Shown piece after piece: positions 1 to 7,952 of a stretch of DNA of 46,567 bases; the stretch's first letter is position 1; the number at the start of each line of letters is the position of its first letter. The stretch lies in assembly GCA_017305055.1 (NCBI GenBank), contig JAFKMZ010000027.1, positions 1 through 46,567 of the forward strand, read 5' to 3'. Below the pieces are notes generated by a model. It saw only the letters and a list, made by a program, of their open reading frames with translations, searched no databases and was not told the origin of the DNA. This stretch comes from Lysobacterales bacterium (GTDB taxonomy: Bacteria; Pseudomonadota; Gammaproteobacteria; Xanthomonadales; Rhodanobacteraceae). A program made the translations under genes and the position numbers.

Positions 1-1100
1 GAGCATCCCCGTTGCCGGCCGGCTTGAGGCCGGATGACTTCGATTACCTTCAGGCCAACAATCGCTATTGGTCGTACCTATGTGGGTTGGCCTCGGCAGA
101 GGCATTTCGGGGCAGCAAGGATAATTCGATCGCGTATCGCGACTCGAACACGGACGTGTTGGGCGATTCCGGGGGCTTTTCATACGGGTCTGGCAGCGGC
201 GAACCTGGCCAATGGCGGGGGTTAACGTGTGAGGCAGAAGTCGTGGCTGCCTGGCGCAACAGCGGCATTCTTGAGAAAACGGTCGACTGGATCGAGCGTT
301 ATGCTTCGGCTGGTTTGACCCTCGACCTGCCACTTTGGGCAGCACGACCGGTGAATTCGGAGTCACCATTCCACCTATGCTCCGCAATGACCCTGCTAGC
401 GTTGAGCATGGAACACGTCCAATACCTGCTCGATCGTAAGTCTGCGGGAAGACTCAAACGGAAATACCTCAACGTTCTGCAAGGCGATAAGGAGGCCGAC
501 GAAGAGGTTTGGTACCAGCAGGCGCGGCAGTATCGGCTAGACGGGTGGAGCTTCGCGGGTGGCGTCGGCACCGATGGCGGACCTTATAGAATTATTCGGC
601 GCCTGCTGACCCTCCGGGACGATGGTCTTCTCGGTTCGGGGTTGAACTGGGTGCATCTCCTCAAACAGACGCAGCTCCGCTGGGCCCCCGTCCTCACGGC
701 CATGCAGCGGGGCATCCAGCGCTCCATCGGTGCCGAGGACTTCAAGATTACCTATGACAGCAGCACCCCCTATCAGGAGGCCGGCAAGCGTGAGCGATTT
801 GTCGAAGCCCCCGCGCTCGGTCCGTCCCTCGTAGGCTGGCACTTCAAATATCATAAGTTCCCGACGACTTTTGGTGTGGCGACCGCTGCGGTGCCGCTAT
901 CCTTGGCCACTGCAACCTGCACGGCTCAGAAATGCACTATGTGCCAAAGTCAGGGCTCACATCTTGATGCTCCGCTGCTCAGCCCGATCGCGCAACTTTT
1001 GACCATTCAGGATTTGCTGGAGCGGAAGGGAAACCTCATTACCCGCCGGGGCAGTGTTCTGGCCGATGAGGTGCTGATCAACCACAACGTTTTTACGGTG
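1..1100 (+). other. dpdA: DpdA-like segment (7-deazaguanine DNA transglycosylase family), lower GC
   Basis: Translation shows TGT-superfamily landmarks: GDSGGF around Asp52, a second Asp in LTLDLPLW (D105), LNVLQG (153-158), the FAGG stretch (181-184) and KITYDSSTP with Asp249 at the place of the TGT nucleophile. A candidate zinc site follows (C303, C308, C311, H317). In bacteria and phages DpdA acts with the dpd cluster to place preQ0/ADG-type bases in DNA. A sampled line here (361-420) is about 55% GC, against about 80% in 1201-1260. The segment is cut at the left edge and joined in frame to HMG-CoA reductase at about 1085-1135. The family call is by motif recognition only. Confidence 0.65.
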
Positions 1101-2615
1101 GTGGAGGGCATCATCCGCGCCAACGACCTGGCCATCGTCGACCCCTACCGGGCGGCCACCCACAACAAGGGTGTGATGAACGGCGTGGATGCCGTGGCCC
1201 TGGCCACCGGCAACGACTGGCGCGCGCTGGAGGCCGCCGCCCATGCCTACGCCGCCCGGGGCACCAGCTACACGTCCTTGACCAGCTGGTCCAAGGATGC
1301 GGACGGCAACCTGGTCGGCAGCATCGAGATGCCGATGAAGGTCGGCATCGTCGGCGGTCCGCTGCAATCCAACCCAACGGTAGCGCTCAACCACCACCTG
1401 CTCGGAGCGAAGAGCGCCCGCGAGCTGGCCGAGGTGATGGGTGCAGTCGGCCTGGCGCAGAATTTTTCCGCCCTCCGCGCCCTCGTCACCGACGGCATCC
1501 AGCACGGCCACATGCACCTGCACGCGCGCAGCGTGGCGATTGCCGCCGGCGCCACGGCGGAGATCTTCGACGCCGTGGTCCGGCGCCTGCAGGAAGAGGG
1601 CGAGATCAAGATCTGGCGGGCGCAGCAGATCGTCGCCGAACTGCGTCAGGACAGCACGCCCAAGCCGGCGCGCCGCGCGCGACAGGCTGCCGCGGAGGAG
1701 TTCTCGGCCGGGCACGGCAAAGTCATCCTGCTCGGCGAGCACGCCGTGGTGTATGGCCGCCACGCCATTGCCGGGCCTGTGCCGCTGGCGATCCGCGCGC
1801 GCGTGCAGGCGGCGGAGCAGGGCATCCACCTGGTGATCCCGCGCTGGGGCATCGAGCAGCGACTGCAAAAGGGCGTGGCCAGTCCCGATTCATTCCAGCG
1901 TTCGCTGCTGATGATCCTGGAAACGCTGGGCATTGCCGACCGCGCCCTGCAGATCGAGGCCTATCCCTGCGTGCCGCGTGCGATGGGGTTGGGTGGCTCG
2001 GCGGCTCTGGCGGTGGCGGTGATCCGCGCGCTGGACAGTTTCTGCAAGCTCAACCTGGGCGACGAGCGGATTTGCGCGCTGGCTTTCCAATGCGAGCGCA
2101 TCGCGCATGGCACGCCTTCCGGCATAGACAATACGGTGGCCACGTTTGGACGCCCGCTGCTGTACCAGCGCGGCGATCCGCCGACGGTGCAGACCCTGAC
2201 GCTGCGCCAGCCTTTGCCGCTGGTCATCGGCATGAGTGGCACCGAGAGCCTGACCGCGCGCATGGTGGCGCGGGTGCACGAGGCCTGGGAGCGCAATCGC
2301 GCCCTGTACGAGCGCATCTTCGACGAGATCGATACCTTGACACTGCACGCGCTCGAGGCCCTGCGGGCCGGTGACACTGCCCAGCTGGGTGAATTGATGA
2401 ACATCTGCCAGGGCCAATTGAACGCGCTGCAGGTTTCCTGCTCGCAGATCGAGCAACTGGTGCAGCTGGCCCGCGACAACGGCGCAGCCGGCGCCAAGCT
2501 CACTGGCGGCGGTGGCGGCGGTTCGGTGATTGCGTTGTGCCCGGACGGCGGCCAGAAGGTCGTGCAGGCGATGCAGAACGCCGGCTACCAGGCGATGGAG
2601 GTGGCGTTTGGATAG
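12..2615 (+). CDS. Chimeric ORF: DpdA-like segment + C-terminal HMG-CoA reductase + mevalonate kinase (5' partial)
   Basis: A single 867-codon frame from a TTG start, still open to the left window edge, so the true start may lie outside. Residues 1 to about 355 resemble DpdA, the TGT-family enzyme that inserts 7-deazaguanine into DNA. Residues about 365-547 match the C-terminal half of class II HMG-CoA reductase, and residues about 562-867 are a GHMP-family mevalonate kinase. The reductase part keeps the equivalents of catalytic Lys267 (K386), Asp283 (D402) and His381 (H500) of the Pseudomonas mevalonii enzyme. It lacks about 245 N-terminal residues, including the catalytic Glu and the NAD-binding domain. 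The kinase has all three GHMP motifs: GKVILLGEHAVV (569-580), a GLGGSAA motif, and a Gly-rich GAKLTGGGGGGS near the C-terminus. The kinase is probably functional; the reductase as joined here cannot be. The idi gene overlaps the 3' end. Confidence 0.8.
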   Translation: MPAGLRPDDFDYLQANNRYWSYLCGLASAEAFRGSKDNSIAYRDSNTDVLGDSGGFSYGSGSGEPGQWRGLTCEAEVVAAWRNSGILEKTVDWIERYASAGLTLDLPLWAARPVNSESPFHLCSAMTLLALSMEHVQYLLDRKSAGRLKRKYLNVLQGDKEADEEVWYQQARQYRLDGWSFAGGVGTDGGPYRIIRRLLTLRDDGLLGSGLNWVHLLKQTQLRWAPVLTAMQRGIQRSIGAEDFKITYDSSTPYQEAGKRERFVEAPALGPSLVGWHFKYHKFPTTFGVATAAVPLSLATATCTAQKCTMCQSQGSHLDAPLLSPIAQLLTIQDLLERKGNLITRRGSVLADEVLINHNVFTVVEGIIRANDLAIVDPYRAATHNKGVMNGVDAVALATGNDWRALEAAAHAYAARGTSYTSLTSWSKDADGNLVGSIEMPMKVGIVGGPLQSNPTVALNHHLLGAKSARELAEVMGAVGLAQNFSALRALVTDGIQHGHMHLHARSVAIAAGATAEIFDAVVRRLQEEGEIKIWRAQQIVAELRQDSTPKPARRARQAAAEEFSAGHGKVILLGEHAVVYGRHAIAGPVPLAIRARVQAAEQGIHLVIPRWGIEQRLQKGVASPDSFQRSLLMILETLGIADRALQIEAYPCVPRAMGLGGSAALAVAVIRALDSFCKLNLGDERICALAFQCERIAHGTPSGIDNTVATFGRPLLYQRGDPPTVQTLTLRQPLPLVIGMSGTESLTARMVARVHEAWERNRALYERIFDEIDTLTLHALEALRAGDTAQLGELMNICQGQLNALQVSCSQIEQLVQLARDNGAAGAKLTGGGGGGSVIALCPDGGQKVVQAMQNAGYQAMEVAFG
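1101..1655 (+). pseudogene. C-terminal fragment of class II HMG-CoA reductase
   Basis: Residues about 365-547 of the long frame carry DPYRAATHNKG, ATGNDW, HAYAAR, SLTSW and GHMHLHAR. These are the hallmark motifs of NAD(H)-type class II HMG-CoA reductases, which interconvert HMG-CoA and mevalonate. The spacing from K386 to D402 (16) and to H500 (114) equals that of K267, D283 and H381 in the P. mevalonii enzyme. The N-terminal substrate-binding part with the catalytic Glu and the whole small NAD-binding domain are absent, replaced by DpdA-like sequence. No stop codon or in-frame ATG or GTG separates it from the mevalonate kinase, so the two are one polypeptide joined by a linker rich in Ala, Arg and Pro (about 547-563). 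Confidence 0.75.
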
Positions 2616-3186
2616 GCAACCGGCCGCCGGCGCCAGCGTCTCCTCGGAGGCCGAGGAATTGATCCTGGTCGATGCGCTGGACCGCGTCCTGGGCCATGCG
2701 AGCAAGGCGGATTGCCACGACGGAGACGGCATCCTGCATCGCGCCTTCTCGCTCTTCGTGTTCAACCCCGACGGCGCCCTGCTGCTGCAGCAGCGCAGCG
2801 CCGGCAAGCGCCTCTGGCCTGGCTACTGGGCCAACACCTGTTGCAGTCATCCGCGCCGCGGCGAGAGCCTGGATGAGGCGGCGCAGCGCCGCCTGGAGCA
2901 GGAATTGGGCATGCGCTGCGAGCTGCGCTACGTGTACAAGTTCCAGTACCAGGCGCGCTACGGCGAGCGGGGATCGGAGCATGAGCTGTGCTCGGTGTTC
3001 GTCGGTAGCACGGCGGCGGCGGTGCAGGCGAATCGGACCGAGGTCGCGGCCTGGCGTTTCGTCATGCCTGAAGTGCTCGACGCCGAAATGGCGACCACCC
3101 CCGAGCGGTTCACGCCGTGGCTGCGGTTGGAATGGCAGCGCCTGCGCGGTGATTTCCGGCACGAGCTGCCCACACCACTTGGCTGA
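2608..3186 (+). CDS. idi: Isopentenyl-diphosphate delta-isomerase, type 1
   Basis: 192-aa Nudix-fold enzyme that interconverts IPP and DMAPP, the last step shared by isoprenoid routes. Key residues are Cys79 in NTCCSHP (the E. coli Cys67 equivalent) and Glu126 in EHELCSVF (the Glu116 equivalent). The Nudix-like stretch RRGESLDEAAQRRLEQELG runs from about residue 83. I chose the TTG start at 2608 because GGAGGTG lies about 6 bases upstream and no ATG or GTG start fits. The start overlaps the stop of the mevalonate kinase frame, so translation is probably coupled. With mevalonate kinase next door it points to a mevalonate-pathway operon running in from the left. Confidence 0.9.
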   Translation: MDRQPAAGASVSSEAEELILVDALDRVLGHASKADCHDGDGILHRAFSLFVFNPDGALLLQQRSAGKRLWPGYWANTCCSHPRRGESLDEAAQRRLEQELGMRCELRYVYKFQYQARYGERGSEHELCSVFVGSTAAAVQANRTEVAAWRFVMPEVLDAEMATTPERFTPWLRLEWQRLRGDFRHELPTPLG

Positions 3187-3272
3187 GCCGGCCGCGCCGC
3201 GTCTGCAATCCGCGGGATGGGGTTGACCTGTCACCTGGTGCGACGCGGATCGCCGGCAGGTTGGCGCAGGCC

Positions 3273-3278
3273 TATACT
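3273..3278 (+). promoter_or_regulatory. Candidate -10 element (TATACT) ahead of the DUF1993 gene
   Basis: TATACT lies 32 bases before the ATG at 3310 in the 123-base gap after idi. No convincing -35 hexamer sits at 16-18 bases, so this is a weak sigma-70-type guess. The same TATACTCG string recurs in the psd/prmB intergenic region. Confidence 0.35.
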
Positions 3279-3309
3279 CGCGCAGGTTTTTCATCCGTGG
3301 AAGGAATTC

Positions 3310-3822
3310 ATGATGGGCACATGCATGTACGACGCGTCGGTCCCGGTACTGCGGCAGATGCTGGGCAGCCTCGATGCCATCCTTGAAAAAGCCGAAAGGC
3401 ATGCCGCGAAAAGGCACATCGAGCCGGCGGCGCTGCTCCAGTCGCGACTGTTTCCGGACATGTTCACCCTTTCCCGCCAGGTGGCCATCGCCTGCCATTT
3501 CGCGCGCAGCGTGGCGACCGAACTGGCGGTCGTGGATGCGCCGCAAGCCAAGCATGCCGGTGACAGCTTTGCCGACCTGCGGGCGCTGGTCGCCGAGGCG
3601 TTGCGCGTGGTTGCCGCGCTGACGCCTGCGCAGTTTGAAGGCAGCGAGCAGCGCGAGGTGACCGTCCATGCCGGTACACCGCACGAGGGCCGCTTCAGCG
3701 GCGAGAAGTACCTGCTGCACTACGCCATGCCGCAGTTCTTCTTCCATGTCACCACGGCCTATGCGCTGCTGCGCCACGCCGGGGTGGAGATCGGCAAGCG
3801 CGACTTCCTCGGCAAGTTCTGA
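3310..3822 (+). CDS. DUF1993 family protein (DinB-like fold)
   Basis: 170-aa soluble protein. The opening, with SVPVLRQMLGSLDAILEKAE, and the end, with SGEKYLLHYAMPQFFFHVTTAYALLRHAGVEIGK motifs, are typical of the DUF1993 family, which is predicted to form a DinB-like four-helix bundle. The HY-MPQFFFH stretch near residue 140 is the family signature. No reaction is established for the family. The ATG at 3310 follows GGAAGGAA at the right distance; ATG 3313 is an alternative. The gene stands alone between idi (same strand) and psd (opposite strand), and its 3' end converges with psd. Confidence 0.8.
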   Translation: MMGTCMYDASVPVLRQMLGSLDAILEKAERHAAKRHIEPAALLQSRLFPDMFTLSRQVAIACHFARSVATELAVVDAPQAKHAGDSFADLRALVAEALRVVAALTPAQFEGSEQREVTVHAGTPHEGRFSGEKYLLHYAMPQFFFHVTTAYALLRHAGVEIGKRDFLGKF

Positions 3823-3861
3823 GCGCGCCGGGCCGCGCGCCAGCGGCAGGCTGCGCGCGGT

Positions 3862-4722
3862 TCAACCGGGTGCCGATGCCGCCATGCAGCGGCCCAGGCG
3901 TTCGCCGACGCGCACCGGCTGTTCCGGCTGCCACGCGTCGAGCGTGGCGACGCCGCCGGGCAGCAGCACGATGACCGTGGACCCCATGTTGAAGCGCGCC
4001 ATCTCGGCAAAGCGCTCGAGCACGACCTGGCCGTCGGGGAATGCCTTGCGCCGGATGGAGCAGGCATACGGCGGGATCACCAGGCCGTCCCACACTGTGG
4101 CGATCGACGATACGAGCATGGCCCCGACCAGCACCACGGCAAACGGCCCGTGTGGCCCGTCGAAATGGCACACCAGGCGCTCGTTGCGGGCAAACAGGCG
4201 TGGAATCCCGGCCACCGCAAACGGGGCCACGCTGAAGATCCGCCCCGGCACGTGCACGGTTTCCCGCAGCGTGCCACCCAGCGGCATGTGCACGCGGTGG
4301 TAGTCGCGTGGCGACAGGTAGACGGTGACGAAGGTCCCGTCACGATAGGGTGCGGCTGCCACCTGGTCGCCACCCAGCAGCTCGACCACGCTGTAGTCCT
4401 GACCCTTGGCCTGGAACATGCGGCCGTCACTGATCGGTCCGGCCTGGCTGATGCGGCCGTCGGCCGGGGACAGCAGTGCCTGCGCATCGGCATCGGCCCG
4501 GCGCGCCTCCCGTCGCAGCCTGCGGGTGAAGAACGCATTGAAGTGCTGGTACGCCATCGCGTCGGGTTGCAGCGCCTCGCTCATGTCGACCTGGTAGCGG
4601 CGCAGCACCGTGCCGATCAGCCAGTTCTTCCACGGCGCGAAGGTCCAGCGCGTGGCATGGTAGACCAGCCGGGACAGGGCGCGATGGGGCAGGATGTATT
4701 GCAACAGCAGGCGGATGCTCAT
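3862..4722 (-). CDS. psd: Phosphatidylserine decarboxylase proenzyme
   Basis: 286 aa, the normal length for the short bacterial form. It decarboxylates phosphatidylserine to phosphatidylethanolamine at the inner membrane. Asp88 in SPADGR, His142 and His145 in YHRVHMP and the self-cleavage site MGST (Gly247-Ser248) are all present. E. coli has LGST, so Met replaces Leu at the first position, a variation that leaves the Gly-Ser cleavage intact. Ser248 becomes the pyruvoyl cofactor of the alpha chain. It is divergent from prmB across 80 bases that contain mirrored TATACT boxes. The minus-strand TATACT is only 6-11 bases from the start codon, which suggests a very short or leaderless mRNA or a later start. 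Confidence 0.95.
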   Translation of the reverse strand: MSIRLLLQYILPHRALSRLVYHATRWTFAPWKNWLIGTVLRRYQVDMSEALQPDAMAYQHFNAFFTRRLRREARRADADAQALLSPADGRISQAGPISDGRMFQAKGQDYSVVELLGGDQVAAAPYRDGTFVTVYLSPRDYHRVHMPLGGTLRETVHVPGRIFSVAPFAVAGIPRLFARNERLVCHFDGPHGPFAVVLVGAMLVSSIATVWDGLVIPPYACSIRRKAFPDGQVVLERFAEMARFNMGSTVIVLLPGGVATLDAWQPEQPVRVGERLGRCMAASAPG

Positions 4723-4727
4723 CGGCG

Positions 4728-4772
4728 GAGTATACGGAACGGCCGGGCGTGGCCGGTGCCGGTCGTATACTC
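4728..4772. promoter_or_regulatory. Mirror-image divergent promoter region between psd and prmB
   Basis: A perfect 9-base inverted repeat: GAGTATACG at 4728-4736 and CGTATACTC at 4764-4772, with a 27-base GC-rich spacer. Each arm contains TATACT reading outward: 4766-4771 on the plus strand toward prmB, 4733-4728 on the minus strand toward psd. They could be paired -10 elements, or a dimeric operator that covers both. Confidence 0.45.
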
Positions 4773-4802
4773 GGCGACCGCCTGCCTGCCACCGGAGTGA
4801 CC

Positions 4803-5729
4803 GTGACCGCAGAACTCGCCTCCATCATCGATTTCATCCGCTATGCGGCGAGCCGCTTCGCCGCGGCCGGCCTCACCTTCGGGCACAGCCACGACAACCC
4901 GATCGACGAGGCGGCGCATCTGGTCCTGGGCAGCCTGCACCTGCCGCCCGACCTGCCGCCTGCCTATGCTGCTGGCAAGCTGATCCAGGCCGAGCGCACC
5001 AGGATCCTCGAACTGATCGAGCGGCGTATCGCCGAACGCGTGCCGGTGGCCTATCTGGTCGGCGAAACCTGGTTTGCCGGGCTCAAGTTCAAGAGCGACC
5101 GCCGCGCATTGGTGCCGCGCTCGCCGATCGCCGAGTTGATCGAATCGGGCTTCGTGCCCTGGCTGGACGAGCGTCCGGTCGAGGCCGCGCTGGACCTGTG
5201 CACGGGCTCGGGATGCATCGGCATCGCGATGGCCGCATACAACCCCGACTGGCGTGTGGACCTGGCCGACATTGACGCCGATGCGCTCGCGCTGGCGGGC
5301 GAGAACATCGCACGGCACCAGCTTGGCGACCGGGTCGAGGCCATCCGCTCGGATTTGTTCGCCGGCCTGCACGGGCGCCGCTACGACCTGATCGTCAGCA
5401 ATCCACCATACGTCACCGGTGCTGAGTACGCGGCCTTGCCAGCGGAGTACGCGCACGAGCCCAGGCGCGGCCTGCTGGCAGGAGACGATGGCCTGGATCT
5501 GTGCCTGCGCATCCTGGATGGGGCCGCCGCGCACCTCAGCGAGGACGGCCTGCTGATCGTCGAGGTCGGCGAGAGCGAGCGGGCGCTCGCCGACCTGCTG
5601 CCCCAACTGCCGCTGGTGTGGCTCGAGTTCAAGGTCGGCGCCATGGGCGTGTTTGCCGTGGAGCGGGCGGATCTCGTTGCCCACGCCGAGGCGATCCGCA
5701 CCGCGGCGGCCGGACGTCCAAAACCATGA
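4803..5729 (+). CDS. prmB: Ribosomal protein uL3 N5-glutamine methyltransferase
   Basis: 308-aa SAM-dependent methyltransferase. It methylates a glutamine of ribosomal protein L3 before ribosome assembly. The SAM-binding motif [10 protein letters not shown] is at 131-140 and the catalytic NPPY at 200-203. [11 protein letters not shown] (about 104-114) separates PrmB from the release-factor enzyme PrmC. I chose GTG 4803 because GGAG lies 5 bases upstream; GTG 4797 is an alternative. The aroC gene follows 64 bases downstream on the same strand, an order conserved in Xanthomonadales. Confidence 0.93.
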   Translation: MTAELASIIDFIRYAASRFAAAGLTFGHSHDNPIDEAAHLVLGSLHLPPDLPPAYAAGKLIQAERTRILELIERRIAERVPVAYLVGETWFAGLKFKSDRRALVPRSPIAELIESGFVPWLDERPVEAALDLCTGSGCIGIAMAAYNPDWRVDLADIDADALALAGENIARHQLGDRVEAIRSDLFAGLHGRRYDLIVSNPPYVTGAEYAALPAEYAHEPRRGLLAGDDGLDLCLRILDGAAAHLSEDGLLIVEVGESERALADLLPQLPLVWLEFKVGAMGVFAVERADLVAHAEAIRTAAAGRPKP

Positions 5730-5793
5730 CGAGGTTGTTGCCTGCGGCGGGTTGTCGCTAAGCTGTGCCGGTCATCCCGGGCGATCGCCATTC

Positions 5794-6897
5794 GTGTCCA
5801 GCAACTCCTTCGGCAAGCTGTTTACCGTCACCACGTTTGGCGAGAGCCACGGCCCAGCCATCGGTTGCGTGGTCGACGGCTGCCCACCCGGCCTGGCGCT
5901 GGCGTCGGAGGAGTTCAAGCCCGACCTGGTTCGCCGCTCCACGGGACGCAGCCGCTACTCCTCGCAGCGCCATGAGGCGGACGAGGTGGAGATCCTGTCC
6001 GGGGTCTACGAGGGCCATACCACCGGTACCCCGATCGCCCTGCTGATCCGCAACACCAACCAGCGCAGCCGCGACTACGAACGCATCGCGCAGACCTTCC
6101 GCCCGGGGCATGCCGACTACACCTACTGGCAGAAGTACGGCATCCGCGATCCGTGTGGCGGCGGGCGGGCGTCGGCACGTGAGACGACGATGCGCGTCGC
6201 GGCCGGGGTCATCGCCAAGAAATGGCTGGCCGAGCGCCACGGCGTGCGCGTGCGCGGCTACCTCGCCCAGCTTGGCGACATCACCCCGGACGGTTTCGAC
6301 TGGGACGCGGTCGAGGCCAATCCGTTTTTCTGGCCGCATGCGGCACAGGTGCCCGCGCTGGAGGCGCGCATCAACCAGTTGCGCAAGGCGGGCGATTCGG
6401 TCGGAGCGCGGGTCGATGTGGTGGCGGATGGCGTCCCACCCGGTTGGGGCGAGCCGGTCTACGGCAAGCTGGACGGAGAATTGGCCGCCGCGCTGATGTC
6501 GATCAATGCGGTGAAGGGCGTGGAGATCGGTGACGGCTTTGCGGTCGTGGCCCAGCAGGGGAGCCAGCACCGCGACGAGATGCTCGTGGATGGTTTTGCC
6601 TCCAATCATGCCGGAGGGATTCTCGGTGGCATCAGCAGCGGTCAAGAATTGCGCGCCTCGATTGCGCTGAAGCCGACCTCCAGCATCCTCATCCCGGGCC
6701 ACAGCGTGGACCTGGCCGGTGCGCCGGCCGAAGTGGTCACCAAGGGGCGGCACGATCCCTGCGTGGGCATCCGCGCCACGCCGATCGCCGAAGCCATGGT
6801 GGCTCTGGTATTGATCGACCAGGCCCTGCGCCATCGTGCGCAGTGCGGCGACGTTGGCGCGGTGAATCCACGCATTCCCTCCGGACCGGTGGCCTGA
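5794..6897 (+). CDS. aroC: Chorismate synthase
   Basis: 367 aa. It converts EPSP to chorismate using reduced FMN, the last shikimate-pathway step, and so feeds the tryptophan genes found further on. Signatures are GESHGPAIG (16-24), [14 protein letters not shown] (about residues 106-119) with the following [10 protein letters not shown], and GGISSGQ. GTG 5794 gives a start (residues [19 protein letters not shown]) and length that match the family; upstream residues are unlike AroC. The next gene starts 4 bases after the stop, so the two are probably cotranscribed. Confidence 0.95.
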   Translation: MSSNSFGKLFTVTTFGESHGPAIGCVVDGCPPGLALASEEFKPDLVRRSTGRSRYSSQRHEADEVEILSGVYEGHTTGTPIALLIRNTNQRSRDYERIAQTFRPGHADYTYWQKYGIRDPCGGGRASARETTMRVAAGVIAKKWLAERHGVRVRGYLAQLGDITPDGFDWDAVEANPFFWPHAAQVPALEARINQLRKAGDSVGARVDVVADGVPPGWGEPVYGKLDGELAAALMSINAVKGVEIGDGFAVVAQQGSQHRDEMLVDGFASNHAGGILGGISSGQELRASIALKPTSSILIPGHSVDLAGAPAEVVTKGRHDPCVGIRATPIAEAMVALVLIDQALRHRAQCGDVGAVNPRIPSGPVA

Positions 6898-6901
6898 CGC
6901 C

Positions 6902-7945
6902 GTGGCACGGCCGTTGCCGGACCAGCCGCGGGTGTGGATTTCCCGCCCAACCTACGGGGACCTGATCGAACCCCTGTACGCGCACTTCGCGGTTGAGGCC
7001 GAGTCTGAGGAAGTCGCGTTTTCATCCGCCCAGCTGGCGGCGAAGCTGGCGCCGGTGGATGCCGCGATCATCGGCATGAAGGAGCACGTGGGGGCCGCCG
7101 AAATCGCACACGCGCCACGCCTGCGCATGCTGGCGAACCTCAGCGTCGGCTACGACAACCTCGATCTCGAGGCGCTGACCGCGGCGCATATTGCCGCCAG
7201 CAATACGGCTGGCGCGCTCGATGACAGTGTTGCCGACTACACATGGGCGCTGCTGCTCGGCGCCGCCCGCCGTGTCGGTGCGGCCGAGCGCTGGGTGCGT
7301 GCCGGCGCGTGGAAGAAGAACGCCGGTTTCAAGGCGTGGCTGGGCGCCGATTTGCACGGGCGCGTGCTGGGCATACTCGGCATGGGGCGCATCGGCCGGG
7401 CAGTGGCAAGGCGAGCGGTCGGGTTCGGCATGCCGGTGCTGTACCACAACCGCTCGCCGCTCCCGACAGCCGTGGAACAGGCGTGCAACGCGCGCTATGT
7501 GACCAAGGCGGAATTGCTGCGCCAGGCGGATTTCCTGGTGCTGCTGGTGCCGTTGACCGTGGCCAGCCGGCATGCGATCGGGGCTGCCGAGCTGGCGCAG
7601 ATGAAACCGGGCGCGGTGCTGGTGAACGTGGCGCGGGGAGGGGTAGTCGACGACGCCGCCCTGGCCCAGGCGCTGACCGAGGGCGGGATTGCCGCCGCCG
7701 CGCTGGACGTGTTCGAAGGCGAACCCGCCATCAATCCGGCCCTGCTGGCGTGCGAGAATGCGCTGCTAAGCCCGCATATCGCCAGCGCGAGCCACGACGC
7801 GCGGCGGGCCATGACCGCGCTGGCAGTCGACAACGTGATGGCCTGTTTCGGTCATGGGCCGCATGCCGGCAAGCCGCCAAACATCCTCAATCCGGCCGTA
7901 CTGTCTGCCGATACCGGTAGTTCCCACCCACCTTCGAAACCGTAA
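6902..7945 (+). CDS. D-isomer-specific 2-hydroxyacid dehydrogenase (glyoxylate/hydroxypyruvate reductase type)
   Basis: 347-aa NAD(P)-dependent oxidoreductase. The Rossmann motif GILGMGRIG (157-165) and the catalytic residues Arg245 (VNVARGG), Glu274 (FEGEP) and His292 (SPHIAS) are all in place. NLSVGYDNLD (79-88) is typical of the GhrB/glycerate dehydrogenase branch. The arginine and serine after the Rossmann beta-2 strand (YHNRS, 181-185) suggest NADPH preference, though the substrate cannot be fixed from sequence. The GTG start lies 4 bases after aroC, and asd begins 7 bases after the stop, so it sits inside the operon. Confidence 0.85.
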   Translation: MARPLPDQPRVWISRPTYGDLIEPLYAHFAVEAESEEVAFSSAQLAAKLAPVDAAIIGMKEHVGAAEIAHAPRLRMLANLSVGYDNLDLEALTAAHIAASNTAGALDDSVADYTWALLLGAARRVGAAERWVRAGAWKKNAGFKAWLGADLHGRVLGILGMGRIGRAVARRAVGFGMPVLYHNRSPLPTAVEQACNARYVTKAELLRQADFLVLLVPLTVASRHAIGAAELAQMKPGAVLVNVARGGVVDDAALAQALTEGGIAAAALDVFEGEPAINPALLACENALLSPHIASASHDARRAMTALAVDNVMACFGHGPHAGKPPNILNPAVLSADTGSSHPPSKP

Positions 7946-7952
7946 TCAGTCC

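Noticed and set aside
957-1868. Minus-strand frame of 303 codons opposite the HMG-CoA reductase fragment
   Set aside because: Shadow of a conserved coding sequence with Arg/His-rich, low-complexity translation and no recognised domain.
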